64,000 nt of DNA from Phalacrocorax aristotelis. Taxonomy: Eukaryota; Chordata; Aves; Suliformes; Phalacrocoracidae. The notes below the pieces were generated by a model, which was not told the DNA's origin, made no database searches, and saw only the letters and a list, made by a program, of their open reading frames with translations. The position numbers and the translations under genes were made by a program. Shown here one piece after another: positions 35,839 to 47,702 of this stretch (positions within the stretch are counted from its first letter, which is position 1; every line of letters begins with the position of its first letter). The stretch is from assembly GCF_949628215.1 (NCBI RefSeq), contig NC_134279.1, positions 58,821,766 through 58,885,765 on the forward strand. Reading direction: 5' to 3'.

Positions 35839-38817
35839 TCACTGCAGCTGTGTTGCAGTCTCAGGACAGAAGCAGAACAGCTAAACTGAGCTCAGTGGCT
35901 TTAAATGGGGTAGTCCTGCTCCTCCCTCCTTTCTCCCCCTTCACCCTCCCAGTCCCACCCTTCCCCCCCACTCTTCATTTTCACCCTGGTAATAATAAAG
36001 CCTTTACCTTAAGGAGCCATGCTGGACTCCAGCTGACTATGTGCAAAGCCACCTCAGGTCCCTTCTGTTGCTTTCCCAGCACCAGGACTGCAGAGCATCC
36101 ACACTCACGTCTGGCATCGCTGGCATTAAGCCCAAGATGGTAAATCCAGCCAGATCGCTGAGCACTGAAGAGAAGAGTGTACTTCAGAAACTTGGTAGTG
36201 GGATAAGTAGGCTTGTTATCTCTGGCCATATGCCAGTGCTGTTAGTGCTGTGTTGTCTCTGGGTAACACTATCTTGATGTCCCTGTGTCACCCTCTCTGA
36301 TGCCTGTATTGTATGTTTTCTGCCATTGCCTGCGGTGTTCCAGCCCTTCTGTTTCATCCCACAACTTCTTTGAACTGTGCCACTTCTTAAAGTATACTGT
36401 GCCATTTCAAAGGTGGAAAAATCAGTGTTTACTCTGTCCTTGTAACTTCTAGTTGGAGTCTTGCAGGGTAGAGTACAGTGGATTGTCATCTCCTGGCCTT
36501 CAATGGTATAGGAGAACAATTCGCGGTACTTTTTGTACCATGAAGAGTTCATCACTAAGAAAGAACAGAAGAAGCATATGGACATTCAGGATATTTTTTA
36601 AAGTGGACACTGAAGGAGGAAACTGTGAAGTAGGAGTCTGGGTGTGAGAAAAGACTACAGCTTATTTTCATTTAAATGAAATCTTTCTGAAATTTGATTT
36701 TTTTAAAGTCAAAATATTTCAAAAACCATATTAGTTTTGTCAAGAAGAGTGGCAGGCAAAGTAATTGAAGAAGTAGGCACACATCATGCTCTGTGATGAG
36801 GTGCTTAAGCAATTTCCTAGACTAAGATCCTGGTCCTGACACATTCCCTACTTTTCTGTAGGATGGAAGGATTTGTAAGTGAGCAGCACAAAAGAAGCTT
36901 GTGTGGGAGATATTGGAAGACCTATGCTCCACTCCTAACCCACATTTGCCTTCCAAAGTGGAAAAGCAAGAGGCTTAGTCTGCAAATAATATGTCTTAGT
37001 ACAGTTTTGACAGAAGAGTTATTTGAAAAGCGTTATTTTAATCTCTAAAGAACAAAAGCAAAAATCAAATTTCAATACTTAAACGTGGCCATAAACAACT
37101 TCGGTGGCACTTTTGGTCCATGCTAGTCTTGTCATGGGATTGCAGTAATGCTTTATTGGAATGAGTCTGGAGACAGTAAAAAAGAAGTGATAGCACATGA
37201 TGTGTATGGCAGAAGGGAAAGACTAAGCTGGTAGAGAAAGTCTGGAGTCAGAAGCTCGAGGAGGTTAGGTTTTTGCTCAGCCTAGACCTGCGGCTATTTC
37301 TTTCTGTCTGAGGGACCTAATCTCAGGGTCACTCTGAAAGCAGTCTGTGGATCTCATTGGCTACTTTGCAATTGGGGTGGCAGGAGAGCCTCTGGTCACG
37401 CAACCAGAGTCTGTCTGGGAAGTACCAGTCCTGTCACACACATGCCCATCAGCTCTGGTGGGGGGAATGTACGGAGAGAAAATGCCCACTGAAAAAAAGT
37501 GCATGGACAGCCTAGGCAGAAAGGCACCATGGCAGGATAGAAAGGAGAGTAGGAGAGAGGGTTTAGCAGAAGAGAGAAGAAATGGGGTATAGAAAATTTA
37601 AGACAGCTGCATGGTGCCCAAAACATGTTTCAAGCAGAGTACTGGGTGTAAGCATGAAAGCCCAAAGAATCTGTAGGTGTGTAAACTGGCTATGTCACAG
37701 GGCTTGAGGTTCAGAAAGGCACGTCGGGCGGGTGCCTGTCTCTGAAGCAGCAATCCAAGAAGGGTCTGTTCAGCTGCTCCCAAAACCCAGCACTGCCTGC
37801 GCTCATAAGAGAGGTCCTGGCATGCCCTAGGCACCTCCAGCTCTGCTTCGCTGCTCGACCAGAAGCACTGCAGCCTGTGTGGCTCCATGCCAGGAAAGGC
37901 GGGATGTGGGAAACTGGCAGCTCCTGGCCCTGCTCCCTCGGGACCCGTCCCACCACCTGTTCCCAGAGCACACCTAACACCCACAGACGGCGTTCAGCTG
38001 CCTGCAGAGCTCAGCAGGGGCCAAGCTCTTTGAAAACATGCCTTGGTTATGATGGAGAAGGTAATGGGGATGGCACCCATGTGGATTTTTCTTTTAGTTA
38101 ATGGTGCAGTGGTTCGGGTGCCTGCCCAAGGAAACCTCAATATTAGGTCTTCCTCAGCCTGCAGAAGCTCAAGTGTACATTTCCCAAGACAGCAGCCTAA
38201 TAAGCAGGCCAGCTGTAGGACGGGGAGAAACTTGGAGCTTGTTGTTGAAGCTGGCTCTTGGCAGAATAAATTATATGTGACTCAAAGGGCCAGGAAGGGA
38301 GCAACCAGGGGCAGCATGACTGCAGCCCAGCGGCTACAGTATAGCTGGGAAGGGAATAAAGCTTGACATATCCCCAGCTCCATGGCTGTTTCTCCAGCTG
38401 AGCCCATGCAAAAGACAGTCCAGCGTGGGGTGTGAAGGTTGCCTTTCTCAGAAGAAGACATTAACCTTACACCACAGGGCTGGGCGCATTCACGTCCCTC
38501 AGCTTTTCTTCAGAATCCTTATTTCTTGGTGGCTGCAATATACGTGTTTGAACCTGCTCAAGTTAAAGACAGCACTAAGCATAGCTGTTTCTTGGGCATT
38601 ATTTTCAAGTGCTTTAGCCAGCAGGATATCATACAGGACTTGAGTACTGGCATCACCACTGTCCCAAGTTTTCAAACAAACTGCAGTCCCTGCTTTTTCC
38701 TTTTTAGGAAATGGTTACAGGACTTTGGGAGAGACTTGTTGGAGATGGGTTCCAAATAACTGGGTTCCACCTCCTAACTACATTTCTCTGTGACCATCCC
38801 AGACTCTGGAGAGTGGT
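35839..38817. other. Gene-less sequence between two CR1 copies
   Basis: No recognised gene. 35919-35973 is a C-rich pyrimidine tract directly beside the truncated end of the CR1 element. 37720-38030 is a GC-richer patch with about eleven CpGs and open frames on both strands (128 codons on minus, 74 on plus), none with a recognisable motif. The rest is ordinary AT-leaning DNA. Confidence 0.5.
35919..35973 (-). repeat. C-rich tract; G-quadruplex potential on minus strand
   Basis: The plus strand carries at least six C3+ tracts separated by 1-8 nt (CCC, CCCCC, CCC, CCC, CCC, CCC, C7). Several alternative four-tract G-quadruplex foldings are therefore possible on the minus strand. It begins about 80 bp beyond the 5'-truncated end of the neighbouring CR1 copy. 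Confidence 0.65.
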
Positions 38818-39130
38818 TCACAGAAACACAGGGTAATGTGGGTCAGAACAGACTGCTGGGTGTCATCCAGTACAACCTCTTGCTCAAAGTATGGTCAAAT
38901 ACAACAGGTTGCTCAGGGCCATGTCAAACTGAGCTTTGAATATCTGCAAGAACTGAGACTCCACAATCTTTCTGGGCAACCTCTTCCAGTGCTTGGTTAG
39001 ACTAACTGTGAACAATTTTGTCCTTGTATCTAGTCAGAATTTCCTTTGCTGCAACTTGTGATAAATGCCATTGTCCTTTCACTGCGGACCTCTGAGGAAA
39101 GCCTGGCACTGCCCTACCTTAGGTAGCTGA
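38818..39130 (-). mobile_element. Old CR1 3' fragment
   Basis: The plus strand shows diverged but ordered CR1 antisense landmarks. These are a degenerate terminal octamer (cacagaaacacagg), ..catccagtacaacctcttgctc.., caggttgctcagggcc, ctgagactccacaatctttctgggcaacctcttccagtgctt, and then the ORF2 tail region (cactgcggacctctgaggaaagcctggcact). About 310 bp is recognisable. Many substitutions mark it as an older insertion than the copies at 15.3 and 34.9 kb. No usable reading frame remains. Confidence 0.87.
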
Positions 39131-42100
39131 TGGCAGGAATTCGGTGCCCCGTTGCCAGGGTTTTGCACTGGCACGGCTCCCTGCTCAGCATTGCCATTCA
39201 GAGGTGCCTAACCCACTCCCACAGTGTGCTTCGGCAGCTACCACAACATCCTGCTGTTGGTTTGGGGGGACAACCCTGGACATCTGTGTTGGATTCAGCC
39301 ATGTGGTAAGCTAATTTATCATATCCCACTGAATTTTCATCTACGATCTCTATTTCCTTGCAGTTTCCCCAATTCCTGTTTAAATCTGCAGCATTGCCTG
39401 AGTAAAGAATCATAAGGAGTGTATCCAGCTACTATTTTTTGTTGAAAAGAGTAGATGCTTTAAAGCGGGTAGTGTTGAACAATTATAAATCATCCTCAAT
39501 ACCATAAATGTTTCCAAATATAAGCAGATATTCAGGAATGAATGTACAGGAAAAGAGAATCTGTTTATTATGTTGTCACTTTATGCAGCTAAACCATTTA
39601 CTGCTTTGTTTGCACTGAGATATGGGTCCTTTGTAGGTGGCAGCTGTACACCAGCTGTGTGTGTAGTTTCCTCTATAAAGGTTATAGAGGGAACACACAG
39701 GCTGCAATGTGGAAAAGGAGATGCAAAAGATGTGCTGGGCGTTGCCCCTCTATGATCCATGCAGAGATTGCTCATCAAATGTCATGTAAATGGCACCAGT
39801 CAACTCCATTGCCAATGAATGGGTTACCTGTTCATTTGCTAAATGGCTGATGGTTTCAGGAGTGCCTGAGCTGGCTGTGTGTAGGGCTGGAGCAGGTCCA
39901 GAAAGATCTTGACTGAGCCTGATCTAATGAGCCCCAGTAAACTCATATCTGGTCTTTGTGAACATGAAAGTGGTGCTATGCAGGGGCAGCTTAGGTCTGT
40001 CACTGTACCACCAAGAACCAGCCTGTTAGGGTGCCTCAGCCTCATGCTCCTGGGCTGGGGAGACCTGCAGCAGTTTGGCTGCTACTGAACCTGTCAGCTC
40101 AGGTGTTTAAACACCACTATGTTTGAGCTAAAAAATCCCTTTCCATTAAACTAATGTAGTCCTTTTCCATTAAACTCCCCATTTAATGTAATTCCTGATT
40201 ATCCATCCCCATGACCAGAATAGTGGAAAGTTGACTGCATGTGCTTTTCCTTGTTGTCTTCTAAGATTTATCCCTTAAAAGAAGCTGGAAGCCAGAAGAA
40301 AATCTCAGGCAATAGAACTTTTAAATGAAGAGCTGGGGCTTGGTGAAAGTAACAGCAAGTCTTTCTCTTAAAGATAGTGGAGCTGCTTGTGAAATGAAGA
40401 ATTTGAGAGCTGGAGTCCAACAAGGTAGTAGACGTCGTCAATCCTACCAAACACACACTGTGGAGCCCCAAACAGAAGCTGGCATATCTCACGTCTCTGC
40501 TACTGTGGAGTTTTCCAGCTGTCCCACATCTCAGCAGCACCTCACCTACTGCAGAGTGCTCAGCCAGATCCTCCCCTCCCCTCCAATGCAAGGTTAAGAG
40601 CCAGTTTCTCTGCCAGGTGAGTTTGCCAATGCTCACTCCCAGATGATTTTTATCACCAGTTTCTGATACTTTGAAGAATAAGATGTATTTGGTATGATAT
40701 CAAAACCAAAGTGAAAACCACAAAGGACCTGAGATTATGCAGAATGTAAAAATGACCGGGCCAAAACCCATTTGTACACGCAAGGCTGAGAGTTACAAAC
40801 TGGTGGTGAAAGCAAGACAATGCAGTCTTCATGACAGCAAATCCATCAATAACGTAAAGTGCTTCTGTTTCTGTCTGTTTCTTCCTCTCTCTTACATGGG
40901 TTGACTTGCTAATGTTTGCTTTAATAGTTTTCTGCAGGATTTATCAACAATGGATTAAAGCCTAGATTATAGGGCATGCAGCATTGGTTTGCTTCTTGTG
41001 GTATCCAGTGGCTGCTCTATACTTAAGGCGTTTGCCAGACCAGGTCTAACTAACAATATATACAAGTACTCGACAGCAATCTTTTCTTCAGACTCTCTGT
41101 CTGAGATGATTCAGCACTGAAAGATGCAGTCTCTAATACTGCATTTTTCTTCTTGAGCCAGAACTTTTTAACTCCTCAAAGAAACCCAACCCCATATTAA
41201 TATAAGACACAATTACAAATGCTCTTACCTGACGTACTGTGCTGAATGCATTCATAATGTTAAATTAGCCTTTGTGGTGCTTTGAGCTGTTGCTTGGACC
41301 TGTGTGGTTCCCTAGAGACACCAGCCCTGCTGTTAGAGATGGTGAGGCCCTGGTACAAGATCTGACAACAGAACATACTATCCTCTTTTACTCTCGTCCC
41401 CACTCCCCAGCCGCTTAAACTGATGCTGATGAACCAGAAGCCTGTTGCCAAACATTCTTAGGAGCCCACAGGATTGCTAAGCACACTCACTTGCTGACCT
41501 GGAGAACCTCCTAGGAAAAGTATCTCAGGAAAATGAGAACAAAACATAGGATAGGCAAATACCTTTTTGGCAATAAGAGGAAAGCTGTGCCTGCTTTAAT
41601 TTAGAGAATCAATTTTTAATGTGGTATTTGCGTGCTTTCTTCTGCTATTCTTTTCTAAATTAAACTGTCACCTGTGTAGCTTCCTGTACCAACACACAGT
41701 TGTTTTCTCAGGAAATATGTTGGGTGCCGAATACAATTCAAATATGAGAAAACAAAGACTCCTAAAAAAGGAACTGGATGTACAAGGATATATGTTGTAA
41801 TGCCACATTCTTTCTAAGGGTAGCATCTAGGCTGCTGATGACACATCAGGTTAGAAAAATGATCAGCCACATCTCCAAGGAATGTTCCCCTTTTTCTGTG
41901 TTTGTTTAATTCTTTTGGGCCTATGTGTAAACACAGGATTTAATTCTTTAAATCTAAAAGCCCAGCTAAACAATTTTATTTCTTTCACTTCATTTTTTAA
42001 GTCACAAAGCCAGGGGACCATGGCTTTGTTTTATACTTTGCTACAGTACAAGGAGAACTTTTGTGGGCATGATCTTTAAGACAGAGCATCAATTTCATGT

Positions 42101-43717
42101 ACTTTGTGTTGAATGTTGTGGTGAAACATCCCCAAATGCTTCCTCTGTGTACTGACCCCTACCATTTCAAAAATAGTATACCTTGAGCCAAAAGGCTGGG
42201 TTACCTGCTAAAGAAGTAATGTGCACTTTTTTACCTGGACTTTATTAAAAACATTGGCAAATTCTGAATATATTGTCAAGGGTTAATTTTGTATCTCCCT
42301 GGGGCCTAAGCATCTCCCTCCTCCTAAGCATTTTTTTCCAGATCTGAATGTTGATCTGACTACTCTTAATGGCTCTGTAGCACCTTCTCTTCCCTCCTCC
42401 CTCACCCCCCAAATATTTAAATTGCTGCCAAGCTCTATTTTGTTTTCACTGAGTACATTACTCCTCAAATTTCCTTAATGTGACACGTGGCATGTGCTAA
42501 TGTACTTAGCCTGTGCCCTTGATTTCGGCCAGGAAATCTGCCCTGCTCTTCTCTCAAAGGCTCTTGTCTGTACTGCAGTTGCTGAGCTGCCATAAATTAG
42601 AGGCAGGTGATTAAGGGAAGATGAAATGGATCCCGGTTTCCTCCAAACTTGAGTGGTGAAGGAGTTTCATGTGCTGCTGAGCTACCCCTGGAGCAAGAGG
42701 AAGGACTGCCAAAAGAAAGCCAGGACAGAAAGCTAGGAGTAGAAACCACCAACGTTGTCCCAAGCTAAGCCATCATCACTAATGAGTCACATGTGTTTAA
42801 TGATGTTCATTTAAAAAAAAAAAAAACAACTGCCTATTTGGAGGCAATAGGGATGAAAAGTTTTTAAAAATTGTGGAGAAGTTCAGGAAAGAGTTATACG
42901 ACTACTCATGTGGAAGCTGGAACAATACCTCCAGCTAGAAATGCATGAAAGGTGTTTTGTAAGACTGAAAAAGGAACCATTTGGCGTATTCAACTTCTTT
43001 TTCAACATGTGAAAAATTTTGCAAGCTCAAAATATTAGTTCTAAATTTTCTTATTTTCCTCTTTTAATTTCTTATTTTTCCAGTAAATACAAGAAGCTAA
43101 TAGCAGGCAGGTTAAGCTTTTTCTTCCCTGTTGCAACAAGCAAATGCATATTTTTCTTTCATTCTTCTGCAACTTTTCTAAATGTTCTCAGGTTTGTAAA
43201 GATCTAAGTGACAGAAAGGAAAATTAAATTAACAGAAGCTATTCTGTCATTACTCAAAACTCCTCCCGTTCCCACAGTAATGCTTCCATAGATGTGCAAA
43301 CTTTGAGAGGGTGCAGAATTACAAACAGGGTGAGAAAAGCGAGAAAAAAAAGTGAAAAATAAATATAAAACCCCCAAAGAATAAGCTTTTAATGCTAGTT
43401 TTCCTTCTGTTATAGTCTGATGGATGTTGAGAAAAGAATAGCCTCATAACATTTGGAAAATCTGAAATAGAGAAATTTTTGTAAGCCCAACTAACAATTT
43501 ATGGTCCTAATAATAAAGATGGATTAGAATAATTCTTGTTCTGCTCTTGCCTATCCAAGTTTTTTAAAGTTCTGTTAGAAGCTTATGTGGTTGTGCTGGA
43601 AGGCACTGGTGTATATCTAAGATATTTTCCAGACACCATTGACAATGATGGGTGGCTCTTTGGGCCCAAAAGATACTGTTTATATTTTATTTGATTCCAG
43701 CTCCTATGTACCAATAG

Positions 43718-43752
43718 ATATATACACACACATATACATGTCATACACGTAT
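43718..43752. repeat. Alternating purine-pyrimidine (TA/CA) tract
   Basis: 43718-43741 is 24 nt of strict purine-pyrimidine alternation built from TA and CA steps. After one break it continues as CATACACGTAT to 43752. Such tracts favour left-handed (Z) DNA and behave as imperfect microsatellites. Confidence 0.75.
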
Positions 43753-46700
43753 TTGTATATATGGATGCTTGCGCTTGTATGCACATGATTTAAAGAATTA
43801 TGAATTCCTCTCTGAATTTGAAATTAATGCCAGGAAGTACTACCTGTTTCAGGCAGGTAAGGGGAAAACAGGCATCAATCTCTTTCTATACACTTTTTCT
43901 GCCCATTCAGCTTCTTACTTTGTGATTTTAGGATGCAAATATGGGAGAAATCCAGAACTTCAGAGAACAGAGAATGTGATGGGTGTTTTGGTTTTTGGTC
44001 TTTGTTGTGGGTTTTTTCCAGAATTTTGAAACAAAGTTCAGTGTGTACTTACTGAGATTTTTAGAGGGAAACTGTGAGCTTTAAACAACATCTCAGATGC
44101 CTATATGCTGCACTAGCAAGGTATAGCATGAAGTAACTGCCGTATATGAAGTTGTATTCAGAACATCTCATGCACTTGCACTTACAAAAAGGTCAGATTA
44201 ACCCATGGATTAACCCAGTGCATACTTGCAGTTAATGTAATTCCTTCCCATTGCCTTCAGAAAGCTTTGGGTAGCTTAATAGATTCACTTTACTATGTTA
44301 CCTGCATACAACTGGAAACAGGGAAAGGAGGGAAAAAACCCCGAAACTTCAATGTGTAGAGAAAAAAACAGAAACAAATCCCAGTTGCAATCAAGTGCCT
44401 GTTTTCACCCTCACCTTTCTTCTTTGTTCTCAGCTCGGCTGGCATAGAAACAGCCTTGGCAATGATGCAAAGTTAGTTTCTGACTTTTGAAGCCAGTCTA
44501 ATGTCCTCAGTTTTACAAGATAACATCCTCAGTCTCTTATATACCTGTACTTCCTGAGAAGCTTGTGGATTTGAATATGAGGGAGTCAAGAGCCTGAGAC
44601 AGCCTGGGATGGTCACGAGTCAGGAGCCTCTTTCACAATATTTCCAGTCTAACCTGAAATGGATGGCACAAGAAATTGCAAAGAAAAGCCTACTCCTAAG
44701 GAATTTCTAGGGATTTTTTGCAAATGGTGGATTTTAATTGACAGAAGACTAGAAAAGGCACTTTTTTTCCTTCCCATGCTTTACGCTAGAATCCATTTAG
44801 ATATGCTTGTTACCATTTCAAGACATGATGCTGCTGTTCCTTCTGACCTCCTTGTAGTTCTGCAGTTCAAAACAATCACATACTTCTTGTAGTTGGTATT
44901 AGAGATCTTTCCGTCCTATTCTTGGTCTTCTCGTCCTTTCCGGCAGTGAGGAGAGCCTTGCATTGGCCTAAGGAGAAGGTGCAACTGCTCCTTACCAAGC
45001 AGCCCTGGCCTCACACGACCTGGAATGCCATGGATCTTTGGTGGGATTAGTACCAGCACTCCCACAACTGATTTAATATTAGCTGAGCAGCTTTTTCTTA
45101 AACAGTCCTGGTATTCCAAAAATCTTCACACTCAGCCTTTATCTCACCAAAATCTGCCAAACAAAGAGTAGCCTCTGTTCTGCCTGAAGTGAAGCCTGGA
45201 GCAATTTACTACCTGCACCTGTGTAAGCCACTTCTGACCTTCTTGTGATGGGATAATGTTGATATCTGGCACCGTTTGTTCACCCCTCTTGTGAAGCTCA
45301 ATTTTATAAATACCTGGGCTAATTCTCACTTGTCTATTGGGAACCAAGTCTTGGCTGGGAGGAGTTTCTGTGGGAAGAAAGAAGAGTAGTTATAAAAAGT
45401 AAGAATTAATTGCTGTTATCTATGGAAAGACAGCTCACATTTGGTCCTGCACGCAGGAGGATATATACCCGTTTTTCAAGCAAAGAAGAACAATTGCTCT
45501 AGAGATGAACACTAGCCTCAAATAAGGCAATTTTCCTTTGTCTTAGAAACACCATTGACTATAACATTGTATCTGAGGTGAAGCTTCTAAGGAAGGCACT
45601 GACGGCAAATTAGTTAAAATACCCCACTGTAAGCTTGGGTAAAATTCAATGAGGAGTCTGCATGAGAAACAGCACTGACATTCTTGTCAACCCATATTAA
45701 TCAATGGCTGGTTTGCTGTATTGCATCAGCCAGGATTTCTTCATTGTATTATGTGCAATATACTGGGAATCATGACAGGACTAGATGATACGGTTAAGTC
45801 TGGATGTTTTGGGTATTTTTTTTTTTTAACTCATTACTTGAAAAGGCATATTTTCTTGAAGGTGTTCAAACTCCCAGCAGCAAAGGGAAGCTGAGAAGAT
45901 GCATGCTGTTATGATGCCTCAAAGGCTGCAGCACTATGAAAAGTTACCTCTTTCTCAAAGACAGGGAGCCACAGTGCTTCTATGATGATTTATCTAACAG
46001 TGAAAGGACTGAGAATATGTAAGGAATGGGTCAAGAGAGGAAAAGCACAATTGCCCCATTAAGATACTGTCCTCAATAAAGACATCCTCATTGCTCTATG
46101 TAGTCAGCTTTCTACACGCATTAGGATTGAATCTTTTCTTCTGGAATGTGTCAGATGCAAAATTGTTTTAATGGGAGAAATATTTATCCTATTCTATGGA
46201 CGTTTACTAGTCTGCATAAAGAAAAACCTGAGGGCAGAGTCAGTATAAAGTGGTGAAAGTCAGTGATGACAAATCTATTTTCCTGTTCAGTGTTTTTAAG
46301 AAGTATTTATAAGAACAGATGGTGGGCAGCAGCAGAACATGTTCAGTTTTATCAAGACATTTGGCTAACAAGCACAGACTAAAATGCATTTATTTGCTTC
46401 TCAACTTAATAATTTTAATTAGAGGCAAAAGGTGTGGTAGTCTCATTGTCTGGAGGCGTATGTGCAATATTGTCTTGGATGGGCAGGACTGGGTGGGAGA
46501 GAATATCACTGCCTCTAATGAAGGGCGGTGCATATCTGTGCAATCTCTATTTTTTTTATTGTCTAGTAATCTAAAAAATGCAAATTCTAAATCTGCTGTT
46601 GCACAACATACATAGAGATACACTGAGGCTATGCTTTCAGTTAATCAGAGAACAAAAACATGACTACAAAATGCATGCAAGTAATACTGCGCCACTGGAG

Positions 46701-47685
46701 AAGAAAGGCTTTTTAACAAATAGTGGGACATACATTTATTATCTGGAGGGGGAATTTTCAAAGCTACCTATGTAACTTAGCGGTCTCTGGAACTCCTTCA
46801 CTATTTAAATGCTTTTGAAAATCTCACTTATTAACTAGTCATTTTGAACTTCATATACTCTCTCCCTAAGGACATCAAAGTGTTCTGGAAATAGTAATTA
46901 AGGCTCATATGCTCTAACCAGGTCTAATGGTGTTCTCTTCATTTATGCTACTTATCTCTCGTCATATTCTAGCTTTTTCACAGAGCTGCTTGTGAGGGTG
47001 ATGATGTGCCTTTTGTCCTTTACCACCTCGCCAAGCTCCAACCCAGAGCTGCTTCTTCTGCTCTTGCACCCCGCGGTGAGAGGTGGGGAGCATACCATTA
47101 TTGGGCTGGTCCCAAAAGGAAGCGTTGAAATGACGTTCGTACCCTGAGCAGCCCTGACATAACATTCTTACTGTGTGTTCCCTTTCTTGTGTATGGGTTA
47201 TGAAAATATTCAAAATGTCTTCATCTCATAAACATGCACTTAAGATCTGTGTGCTTCTAAGATTTTCTGCGAGAAGCTAAACTGTCTTCATGCTTTGCCA
47301 TCATAGTCCTCATGAAGGTGGCTGTCTGATATATCCACCACAAAGAAAGGTCATAGCATTTATGTAGAGTATTTTCTAACTATAAATCTGCCACTGACTT
47401 CAGGTCTGCGTTTCACATGATTGTAAAACTTTAAACCAATAAAAGAATTGATTTTATAAGATCTGATTGAAGGTTTTCCCTTACTGACTGAAGTTCACTT
47501 CTTGAGAACAGTTTTAAGGACTCTTATCAGCATCCTGGCTGTAAAAAGGCAACACAGTTCTATCAGTCATTACTTTACAGCCTTTTAGTCACTACTATCT
47601 CAAAGAAAGTTCAGTTCGCTGTGTAAAGCTACCGGTATTACGTCGCTTTATGACTAGTAACTTGCTTTTGCATCCCTTGTGACTA

Positions 47686-47702
47686 TAAATCTCTGAGATT
47701 TA
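47686..47702. repeat. Short inverted repeat TAAATCTC-T-GAGATTTA
   Basis: Perfect 8-bp arms are separated by a single T. A repeat of this size is close to chance expectation for 64 kb, so no function is claimed. Confidence 0.6.

Noticed and set aside
35434-36143. Long plus-strand open frames (151 and 190 codons)
   Set aside because: Most of their length is antisense to the CR1 reverse-transcriptase remnant on the minus strand. They are shadows of that ORF.
40102-40115. 14-bp perfect palindrome GGTGTTTAAACACC
   Set aside because: Several perfect 14-bp palindromes are expected by chance in 64 kb, so it is not evidence of a binding site.
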